The translations under genes and the position numbers were made by a program. Shown piece after piece: positions 25,534-32,326 of a DNA stretch of 38,301 nucleotides. This stretch comes from Microcoleus sp. LEGE 07076 (GTDB lineage: Bacteria; Cyanobacteriota; Cyanobacteriia; Cyanobacteriales; Microcoleaceae): assembly GCF_015207455.1 (NCBI RefSeq), contig NZ_JADEWV010000046.1, positions 1 through 38,301 on the forward strand, written 5' to 3'. The notes under the pieces were generated by a model. It was given only the letters and a program-made list of their open reading frames with translations, searched no databases and was not told the DNA's origin. Position 1 is the first letter of the stretch. Every line of letters begins with the position of its first letter.

Positions 25534-25607
25534 CTATTTGCAATTTGAAAAATAGTGCTGGATTTCATGATATCACTAAATACGGGTTTTGGGGTTGACT
25601 CACCGAT

Positions 25608-27095
25608 TCATTCTTCCCAGTCGAAGGTGCGGGTAACTGCTTTTTTCCAAAACCGATATTTTTGCTCCCGAAGGGCGATCGACATTTGCGGTTCCCAAGT
25701 ACAATCCACCGCCCAATTATCCCGCAATTCGGTTAGCTGACTCCAAAAACCCACCGCCAAACCAGCCGCATAGGCCGCACCCAGTGCAGTAGTTTCTGCT
25801 ACCACCGGGCGAACTACTGGTACTCCCAAAACATCGCTTTGAAACTGCATCAATGTGTGATTTACCACCATTCCCCCGTCCACTTTTAAAGACAAAAGTT
25901 CGACACCGGAATCTTGATTCATCGCATCCAATACTTCCCGTGTTTGCCATGCTGTCGCTTCCAATACTGCGCGAGCAATATGTGCTTTAGTCACGTAGCG
26001 AGTTAAACCTGCAATTACTCCCCGCGCGTTGTCTTGCCAATAAGGTGCGTAGAGTCCAGAAAAGGCAGGGACAAAGTAAACTCCGCCGCTATCTTCAACG
26101 GTATTTGCTAATGTTTCTACTTCCGCAGATGTGTTGATGATACCCAAGTTGTCGCGCAGCCATTGCACTAACGCACCGGCGATCGCAATACTGCCTTCGA
26201 GAGCATACACAGCGGGCGATTCTCCCATCTTGTAGGCAACTGTTGTCAGCAACCCTTGTTTTGAAGGGACGATCGCCTCACCAGTATTCAGCAGCATAAA
26301 ACAGCCCGTACCGTAAGTATTTTTCGCCTCCCCAACATTGAAACAAGTTTGCCCGACTAAAGCCGCCTGCTGATCGCCCAAAGCAGCAGCAATTGGAACA
26401 CCTGCAAGCAACCCTTTAGCAGTTCCAAAAACTTGACTCGAAGGGCGAATTTCTGGAAGCATCCGGCGGGGAATTCCCATTATTTCCAAAGTTTCCGCAT
26501 CCCAATCGAGGGTTTGCAAATCCATCAGCATTGTGCGGCTGGCATTGGTAACATCGGTAATGTGCGCGCCTCCTGTCATATGCCAAATTAGAAAAGAATC
26601 GACATTGCCAAAAATCGCATCGCCTCGATTCGCAGCTTCCCGCAATCCTGGGATATTGTCCAGCATCCACTTAATTTTTGGGCCGCTGAAATAAGTCGTT
26701 AACGGCAAACCGCAGCGCTCTCGAAATCGATCTTTACCCTCAACTGCTGCTAAGCTAGTACAAATTTGATGAGTGCGGGTATCTTGCCAAACAATCGCAT
26801 TTCCGTAGGATTTTCCCGTATTTTTATCCCAAACAATTGCTGTCTCGCGCTGGTTGGCAATGCCGAGGGCAGCAATATCTTTCGGGTCGATATTGCCGAT
26901 TTCGAGGGCATTTTTAATCGCGCTTTGGGTGCGCCGCCAAATTTCCTCGGGATCGTGTTCAACCCATCCCGGTTGCGGATAGATTTGTTGGTGTTCTTGT
27001 TGGTTGCTGCAAATTATCTGTCCCAGGCGATCGAATACGATGAACCGGGTGCTGCTGGTTCCTTGGTCGATCGCTGCTACGTATTTTTTTGCCAA
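25608..27095 (-). CDS. glpK: Glycerol kinase
   Basis: GlpK phosphorylates glycerol to sn-glycerol-3-phosphate, the entry to lipid precursors and glycolysis. The 495-residue product is close to the E. coli length (502). It shows the FGGY-family N-terminus [16 protein letters not shown], the [17 protein letters not shown] and [10 protein letters not shown] segments, [13 protein letters not shown], and the C-terminal [20 protein letters not shown] and [15 protein letters not shown] motifs. The start is a TTG at 27095, the only start codon available before the upstream stop, with no visible Shine-Dalgarno sequence. It is divergent from the DUF99 gene across a 100-bp spacer. Confidence 0.96.
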   Translation of the reverse strand: MAKKYVAAIDQGTSSTRFIVFDRLGQIICSNQQEHQQIYPQPGWVEHDPEEIWRRTQSAIKNALEIGNIDPKDIAALGIANQRETAIVWDKNTGKSYGNAIVWQDTRTHQICTSLAAVEGKDRFRERCGLPLTTYFSGPKIKWMLDNIPGLREAANRGDAIFGNVDSFLIWHMTGGAHITDVTNASRTMLMDLQTLDWDAETLEIMGIPRRMLPEIRPSSQVFGTAKGLLAGVPIAAALGDQQAALVGQTCFNVGEAKNTYGTGCFMLLNTGEAIVPSKQGLLTTVAYKMGESPAVYALEGSIAIAGALVQWLRDNLGIINTSAEVETLANTVEDSGGVYFVPAFSGLYAPYWQDNARGVIAGLTRYVTKAHIARAVLEATAWQTREVLDAMNQDSGVELLSLKVDGGMVVNHTLMQFQSDVLGVPVVRPVVAETTALGAAYAAGLAVGFWSQLTELRDNWAVDCTWEPQMSIALREQKYRFWKKAVTRTFDWEE

Positions 27096-27195
27096 TTGTC
27101 TAAAATATTTTTAGTAATCAGGTCTTTAACGCATATGATACTATATTTAGAACTCAAATCAATGTCAAAAAGTTTAGCTTAGGGAACTCAACAAG

Positions 27196-27780
27196 TTGAA
27201 ACTGGCAGATTTGCTGAGGCTCGATCGCACAATTAAGGTTATCGGCTTTGACGATGCTCCGTTTTCTCGTACCAGCGGCAGTTTGGTGTCGATCGCCGGA
27301 GTAGTCTGCGGGGGAACCAGATTTGAAGGAATGGTTTGGGGACAAGTCCTCCCAGACGGATTAGATGCCACCGAGGTGATTTGTCACCTACTGCTAGGAG
27401 GTAAATTTTTACCACAATTGCATCTCGTTTTGCTAGACGGAATTGCTTTCGGCGGATTCAATATTATTGACCTTCCCAAGTTAGCATCGCGGCTGCAAAT
27501 TCCCTGCGTTGCTGTGATGCGTCGCCAACCAAATTTAGCTGCTGTTGAAAAAGCCCTCCGCCATTTACCAGACTGGGAATACCGTTTAGAATTGTTGCGT
27601 GGCGCTGGTAAAATTTACACTTTTGAACCTTTCTTTTTTCAAGTTTGCGGCGAAAAACCTGAAATAATTGCACTGGTACTTCAGCGTTTGACTGACACTG
27701 GTAAAGTTCCTGAAGCTTTGCGTTTGTCTCACTTAATTGGTGCGGCTGTAATTACTGGTGTTAGCGGTAGTTCTGCTTAA
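27196..27780 (+). CDS. DUF99 (UPF0215) family protein
   Basis: A 194-residue soluble protein resembling UPF0215/DUF99, a family with an endonuclease V-like fold. The opening KVIGFDDAPFSRTSG carries conserved acidic residues, and LVLLDGIAFGGFNIIDL and VAVMRRQPN are further matches. DUF99 is best known in archaea but occurs in many cyanobacteria; its function is not established. The only possible start is a TTG at 27196, with a TTAGGGA element about nine bases upstream. A cluster of hairpin repeats follows at once. Confidence 0.83.
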   Translation: MKLADLLRLDRTIKVIGFDDAPFSRTSGSLVSIAGVVCGGTRFEGMVWGQVLPDGLDATEVICHLLLGGKFLPQLHLVLLDGIAFGGFNIIDLPKLASRLQIPCVAVMRRQPNLAAVEKALRHLPDWEYRLELLRGAGKIYTFEPFFFQVCGEKPEIIALVLQRLTDTGKVPEALRLSHLIGAAVITGVSGSSA

Positions 27781-27816
27781 ATTTATTATCTGCAATTGAA
27801 TTTACCGCTATCAAAA

Positions 27817-27942
27817 AGGTTCGTAGTGAGGAATGCGAGTCCGCATCTTTTCTTAGAAGACTCGCATTCCTGACAAGGTTCGTAATGAGGAATGCGAGTC
27901 CGCATACTTTCTTAGAGGACTCGCATTCCTGACTACGAACCT
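27817..27942. repeat. Tandem 59-bp hairpin repeat, outer ends inverted
   Basis: Two near-identical 59-bp units (from 27817 and 27876) each contain a perfect 13-bp hairpin with arms AGGAATGCGAGTC and its complement (27829-27841 with 27859-27871, and 27888-27900 with 27918-27930). The whole block is framed by AGGTTCGTAGT (27817) and ACTACGAACCT (27932-27942). It lies between convergent genes and can act as a double bidirectional terminator. Confidence 0.85.
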
Positions 27943-27967
27943 ATTGGGATAGGGGATTTAAGATTAT

Positions 27968-29170
27968 TTAGGTTCCGACAATCTCGCCCTCAATGTCACC
28001 AAATTCGATTTTAGTTCCCAAGGCCAAAGTTAGGGTACTTTCTGGTTCAACCATTTTTATATCGCCTTGACTGTCTGTAGCCCACCAAGCGCGATCGCAC
28101 AAATTGGTCAATCCCAATAAAAGGTCGTCTTTTGAATGAGAATTGACTGCAGCTACCACACCGTTAGATGCTGTCGCAGTCAAAGTCGGCAGATCGGAAA
28201 TTGATAACTGAGTTCCCGTAGTTAGAGGAATCGTTTTATTTGCTAGTTTCAGGTAAAATAAGCCGCTGGCAAGTGATTTTTCTGCAGGATAAGCTGAGAT
28301 AATAGTAGGTGGAGTTTTAGCAGAAGTTTGAGCCGGCAAATCAGAGTTTCCGACTGTCACCGTACAGTTGCCAATTCTCTTTTGATCGCCCGATCGCAAA
28401 TAACTCACCGCCCCGCTATCGACATTCTCGCAGACAATTTGACCCGCTTCCAATTGGAACCGCATCGCTAAAGGCGAAACATCAGGAATGCAGATAATAG
28501 ACAAATTTTCATCGCTACCAAAAGTCACCGGTTCGGCACCAATAGTCAGAGTGCGATTTGCTCCGGTATCGTAACTAATTACCAGCCAAGCTTTGTTGAA
28601 CAAAGTTTCGGCTACAACCAACATAATTCCAATCCAAAAGCCGATCGCAGCACAGCCAGCTAAACGACCCGCAGTACCCGATAAAGAATAAGCGAACAAA
28701 ATAAACAAACATCCGCCCAACACGCCCCCAACAGCGCCGCCGCCCGCGCCACGCAGCATTCCTAAATTGGGAATCCGTTTCGACAGTCCAAGTCCTAACA
28801 AACTGCCAGCTATTCCCCAGCAAATTACTCGCAATAATTCATTCGGGCCAATGCCGCTGTAAATAGCTTCGGCAATGGCCCCAGAAACTGCCCCCGCGAT
28901 TAAACCAAACAATCCGCCATTTTTTAAAGCTTGTTTAACTTGAGGTTTGCCTTTAATGTAGTAATAATAGCCGAGCATAATAGCAGTAGCAATGCCGCCG
29001 CCTACTAATCCAAACCAGCGACTTGTAGACAAAACACTTTCAAAAACAGATTCTGAATTATTTAGTCGCTGCATGAAAGGTTCGGTGATCAGATTGCCGG
29101 CGAAACCGCCGACAGCACCGCTAATCCCAAACTGCAAAGCTTTTTTAATTGCTGATAGATTTCTTTTCAC
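27968..29170 (-). CDS. Membrane protein with glycine-rich helices and FHA-like cytoplasmic domain
   Basis: A 400-residue protein. About residues 1-190 contain six or more hydrophobic helices rich in GxxxG pairs (GAVGGFAGNLITEP, AGAVSGAIAEAI, GAGGGAVGGVLGG). The rest is soluble: about 195-270 resembles an FHA-like beta-sandwich (LTIGAEPVTFGSDE ... DVSPLAMRFQLEAGQIVCEN) that would bind phosphothreonine or a protein partner. A second beta-rich region of unknown kind follows. The start is GTG at 29170. Function is unknown, but membrane-tethered FHA scaffolds are common in cyanobacterial phosphosignalling. It ends facing DUF99, across the tandem hairpins. Confidence 0.75.
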   Translation of the reverse strand: MKRNLSAIKKALQFGISGAVGGFAGNLITEPFMQRLNNSESVFESVLSTSRWFGLVGGGIATAIMLGYYYYIKGKPQVKQALKNGGLFGLIAGAVSGAIAEAIYSGIGPNELLRVICWGIAGSLLGLGLSKRIPNLGMLRGAGGGAVGGVLGGCLFILFAYSLSGTAGRLAGCAAIGFWIGIMLVVAETLFNKAWLVISYDTGANRTLTIGAEPVTFGSDENLSIICIPDVSPLAMRFQLEAGQIVCENVDSGAVSYLRSGDQKRIGNCTVTVGNSDLPAQTSAKTPPTIISAYPAEKSLASGLFYLKLANKTIPLTTGTQLSISDLPTLTATASNGVVAAVNSHSKDDLLLGLTNLCDRAWWATDSQGDIKMVEPESTLTLALGTKIEFGDIEGEIVGT

Positions 29171-30143
29171 GGCGCACCTGAATTATAAAGTGAGAGTCAA
29201 TCGATTTTAGATTTTACATTTTAGATTTGGTTCGGGGAGCATCTGTAGTTTTGTATTTTTAGCGAGCTGTGGCGATCGCCAGCCGTCAAAAAATACTTAT
29301 GGTAAAAGTGAGATGCTCCGTAATATCATGTCCGGTCTACGCTCGTAACAAAAACGGTTCGTCCCAATTTTATCGTTGTCAATTGCTCCGTCAATATAGG
29401 ATTCTGACTTCGATCTAAAATTTTAGGTCGATCGCGACGAGTGTCGGGGGCTTGTCTCCGTTTTTGGCAGAGTCAAATTTAGCTACAAGCCCGAAAGTCA
29501 CGATTTCCGATCCGCACCAGTCCCCACTCTGTCTCCTCCCCGTCTCCCGCACCTTTTTTTGAGACAGAAGTCTTCGCTCCTCGCGCCGCCGCCTTCGCGA
29601 CAAACCAGTCCCTAGATAGATCGCCTGCAACCTTTGCTACCCAATAATTTTAGCGATTTTTTTTACTGTAAAATTTGCACCTGTCAGACCCAAAATGGGG
29701 CCCAAACATGAAAAGGAATGTTACAAACTATTACAGTAACACTCAGAATGTGAACATAATGCCTCAAAATACTTGCCAGAGGTAGTTGCGTCAGAGAAGC
29801 GATATCCTGACTGACTGCCTGAGAGTCACTCGATCGCCACTTACGGATCTGCTGCAATCTCGATCGTAGATTTTAAGATCGCATCAATCATTTGTGGTAT
29901 TCTAAGCGACAGGCACTGTGCCGGCACCGGCCAAGCGCACCGGCGTGAAGAACGAGCGCCGTCAAACACCGAAGGCAGTCACCCGCCAGCAACTTTAACA
30001 GTTGCTAGCTGTGGAAAGTCCACCCTTCCCCGTCAAAGCTCCAGCCACCAGCAAAGCGAAAGGTACGGGATGAAAGCGCCCGCCGCCGCTAGCTCAGCGC
30101 AGAGCAGTTCGCAATTGCAAAATATCCAGCGGGTACACACAAG
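29171..30143. promoter_or_regulatory. apcA upstream region: promoter and long structured leader
   Basis: About 970 bp upstream of apcA. Heptamer-like GATTTTAGATTTTACATTTT lies at 29200-29226. A candidate extended -10 box, TGG then TATTCT (29895-29903), lies before a GC-rich leader of about 235 bases (about 29908-30143). The leader has hairpin-forming segments (GTGCCGGCACCGGCC, CGGCGTGAAG...GCGCCG, AGCAACTTTAACAGTTGCT at 29990-30008). Long structured apc leaders are known in cyanobacteria. An open frame at 29415-29630 (minus) is not convincing. Confidence 0.55.
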
Positions 30144-30629
30144 ATGAGTATCGTCACCAAATCAATCGTCAACGCAGACGCCGAAGCTCGCTACTTGAGC
30201 CCAGGTGAATTAGACCGGATCAAGAGCTTCGTCACATCTGGCGAACGCCGCGTCCGCATCGCCCAAATTTTGAGCGAATCCCGCGAACGCATCGTCAAGC
30301 AAGCCGGCGACCAACTTTTCCAAAAACGCCCTGATGTTGTTTCTCCCGGCGGCAACGCTTACGGCGAAGAAATGACCGCAACTTGCTTGCGCGACTTGGA
30401 TTACTACCTGCGTTTGATCACCTACGGCATCGTAGCTGGCGACATTACTCCGATCGAAGAAATCGGTATTGTCGGCGTCCGCGAAATGTACAACTCTCTC
30501 GGAACCCCGATTGCAGCCGTCGCCGAAGGCGTGCGCGCTATGAAAAGTGCAGCTTCCTCGCTGCTGTCTGGAGATGATGCTTCCGAAGCTTCCTCTTACT
30601 TCGACTACGTTATCGGTGCGATGCAGTAA
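30144..30629 (+). CDS. apcA: Allophycocyanin alpha subunit
   Basis: ApcA is a phycobilisome core protein that passes excitation energy to photosystem II. The 161-residue product has the bilin-binding Cys81 in [17 protein letters not shown] and the usual starting [20 protein letters not shown]. It is first in apcABC. The ATG start gives the full family length; upstream is a long structured leader, consistent with the very high expression of this operon. apcE, which often precedes apcA, is not adjacent here: the upstream gene is the unrelated FHA-like protein on the other strand. Confidence 0.99.
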   Translation: MSIVTKSIVNADAEARYLSPGELDRIKSFVTSGERRVRIAQILSESRERIVKQAGDQLFQKRPDVVSPGGNAYGEEMTATCLRDLDYYLRLITYGIVAGDITPIEEIGIVGVREMYNSLGTPIAAVAEGVRAMKSAASSLLSGDDASEASSYFDYVIGAMQ

Positions 30630-30807
30630 GGAATTTTGATTTTTGATTTTTGATTTTTGATTGAAGAATTAAGAGGTTGCTGACAACAAGCTCAAAGCTT
30701 TTGCAGATAACCAACCTACTTAAAAATCTCAAATCCCCAATCCCAAATCCCAAATTCTAGCTCCAAAATTGGACTGACTCAGCCACTTTCTAGGAAACAA
30801 GACAACC
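30630..30807. repeat. apcA-apcB spacer with A/T-rich heptamer repeats
   Basis: Contains four GATTTTT-type units (about 30635-30662) and CAAATCC-type units (CTCAAATCCCCAATCCC and a second copy, about 30727-30756). They are direct repeats, not CRISPR: there are no spacers of constant length. Confidence 0.8.
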
Positions 30808-31293
30808 ATGCAAGACGCAATTACCGCCGTTATCAATACCTCTGACGTTCAAGGCAAGTACCTGGACATCAGCGCCTTAGACAAGCTCAAGAACTACTTC
30901 GCTTCTGGTGAACTGCGCGTCCGCGCCGCTACCGCCATCAGCGCCAATGCAGCCACAATCGTCAAAGAAGCAGTTGCTAAATCTCTGTTGTACTCTGACG
31001 TAACTCGTCCCGGCGGCAATATGTACACCACTCGTCGCTATGCAGCTTGCATCCGCGACTTGGACTACTACCTGCGCTACTCCACCTACGCCATGCTAGC
31101 TGGCGACCCTTCCATCCTCGACGAGCGCGTGCTCAACGGTTTGAAAGAAACCTACAACTCCTTGGGCGTGCCCATCGGTTCTACCGTACAAGCAATCCAA
31201 GCAATGAAAGAAGTCACCGCCGGTTTGGTCGGTTCTGACGCTGGTAAAGAAATGGGCGTCTATTTCGACTACATCTGCTCTGGCTTGAGCTAA
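30808..31293 (+). CDS. apcB: Allophycocyanin beta subunit
   Basis: ApcB pairs with ApcA as the (alpha-beta)3 trimer of the phycobilisome core. The 161-residue product starts [20 protein letters not shown], has the bilin-binding Cys81 ([17 protein letters not shown]) and Asn71 in RPGGNMYTT, the residue that is gamma-N-methylated in phycobiliprotein beta subunits. AGGAAA precedes the start. It lies 178 bp downstream of apcA and is co-transcribed with it in other cyanobacteria. Confidence 0.99.
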   Translation: MQDAITAVINTSDVQGKYLDISALDKLKNYFASGELRVRAATAISANAATIVKEAVAKSLLYSDVTRPGGNMYTTRRYAACIRDLDYYLRYSTYAMLAGDPSILDERVLNGLKETYNSLGVPIGSTVQAIQAMKEVTAGLVGSDAGKEMGVYFDYICSGLS

Positions 31294-31299
31294 GACTCA

Positions 31300-31355
31300 G
31301 GAAGAAGGAAGAAGGAAGAAGGAAGAAGGAAGAAGGAAGAAGGAAGAAGGAAAAA
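31300..31355. repeat. 7-bp tandem repeat (GGAAGAA)7 in the apcB-apcC spacer
   Basis: Seven exact copies of GGAAGAA from 31300 to 31348, then GG and an A-rich end. Degenerate TTTGAAC / TTTAAAC units follow at about 31371-31415. Perfect copies of this kind vary in number between strains and could alter the distance or RNA processing between apcB and apcC. Confidence 0.9.
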
Positions 31356-31592
31356 AAATATTTTTTTGCCTCTTTGAACTTTAAACTTTTAACCTTAAAC
31401 TTTGAACTTTGGACTTGTTACCTTTGGTCTTGAAAGATGTCAGGGAAGTTAAGAGTGATTGCTAGACCGTCAAAGGCCAGTCGAGAAAGCCCGACGAGTT
31501 TTAACGAGCTAGTTTTGACTCCTAACTCCCTGACTTCAATCTTTTTAAAATCCATCTAAAAATCTGTAAACCTACTCAGGAGTTAGTTTCCC

Positions 31593-31796
31593 ATGAGAAT
31601 GTTTAAAGTGACTGCTTGTGTCCCCAGCCAAACTCGCATCCGCACTCAGCGCGAATTGCAAAATACCTATTTTACTAAGCTGGTTCCCTATGACAACTGG
31701 TTCCGGGAACAGCAAAGAATTATGAAAATGGGCGGCAGAATTATTAAAGTGCAATTGGCTACCGGTAAGCCGGGAGCTAATACTGGTCTACTTTAA
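31593..31796 (+). CDS. apcC: Phycobilisome core linker polypeptide, 7.8 kDa
   Basis: ApcC caps and stabilises the allophycocyanin core trimers. The 67-residue product (MRMFKVTACVPSQTRIRTQR ... YDNWFREQQRIMKMGGRIIK) is essentially one CpcD-like linker domain. An AGGAG lies 11 bases upstream of the ATG, a slightly long spacing. The apcB-apcC spacer is about 300 bp and contains tandem repeats, so apcC may be made in lower amounts than apcAB, as its single-copy role in the core requires. Confidence 0.98.
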   Translation: MRMFKVTACVPSQTRIRTQRELQNTYFTKLVPYDNWFREQQRIMKMGGRIIKVQLATGKPGANTGLL

Positions 31797-31823
31797 GATC
31801 CGACAATGGATTGGTAGATGGCA

Positions 31824-31850
31824 AGAGGTCGATCGCGACCTCTTTTTTTG
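31824..31850 (+). terminator. apcABC intrinsic terminator
   Basis: AGAGGTCG (31824-31831) pairs with CGACCTCT (31836-31843) around ATCG, followed by a run of T residues: a textbook rho-independent terminator 28 bp after the apcC stop. Confidence 0.9.
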
Positions 31851-31952
31851 TTGCTATGATTTTATAGCAGAAGCAAATTCCGCAACGAATTTGTTAACGG
31901 ATGTCTGTAATTTTTAAACCAATGACTGATCGCTAGCCTTCGGCTTGCTTCG

Positions 31953-32160
31953 GCTAAAATGATTGAAGCTTGCGGTGCGAGTGTAATTTGCTTGTGTCCG
32001 TATTCTCGCCTATTTTAACCCCATTGAACTGTGGTGGTCACAACTCAAATCTTTTTTACGAAGTTTCGCTCCAACGGGTGCATCAATGATTGATAAAATC
32101 ATTATTGCAGTTGCCCTCCAGCTAATAAACCCTAAACATTTAAGAAATTGGGAAAGCTAA
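31953..32160 (+). pseudogene. IS630-family transposase remnant (C-terminal part)
   Basis: Two reading frames together give the end of an IS630-type DDE transposase. From 31953 the frame reads KMIEACGASVICLCPYS. After a single-base frameshift near 32007-32016 it continues as NPIELWWSQLKSFLRSF and IDKIIIAVALQLINPK, ending in a stop at 32158-32160. The usual PYSPD(L/F)NPIE motif is broken at the frameshift and its Asp codon is lost. The N-terminal two thirds are missing, so it is dead. Downstream, ACAGCGGGAACCGCTGT near 32183-32199 looks like the element's end. Confidence 0.75.
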
Positions 32161-32241
32161 TTGCTGTTACTGTACCTCATAACAGCGGGAACCGCTGTAA
32201 GTTCTAAAGGTATTTATTCAACAGTCCCTAACAAAGCAAAA

Positions 32242-32270
32242 TGCACCCCAAAATCATGTTTTGAGGTGCA
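32242..32270 (-). terminator. Hairpin terminator after the first SdrD_B gene
   Basis: TGCACCCCAAAA (32242-32253) pairs with TTTTGAGGTGCA (32259-32270) with one mismatch. On the minus strand it lies just beyond the stop of the SdrD_B protein gene and runs into ATTTTGCTTTG. Confidence 0.6.
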
Positions 32271-32326
32271 GTTTAAACCAGCTAGCTGCTAATTGCTCAG
32301 TCTCAAACTAGAAACTCAAATTAACC

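Noticed and set aside
29415..29630. Arg-rich open frame in the apcA upstream region
   Set aside because: Composition reflects a GA-rich repeat; no start signal or homologue pattern.
30630..30807. Possible CRISPR array
   Set aside because: Repeats are 7 bp with no constant-length spacers and no cas genes.
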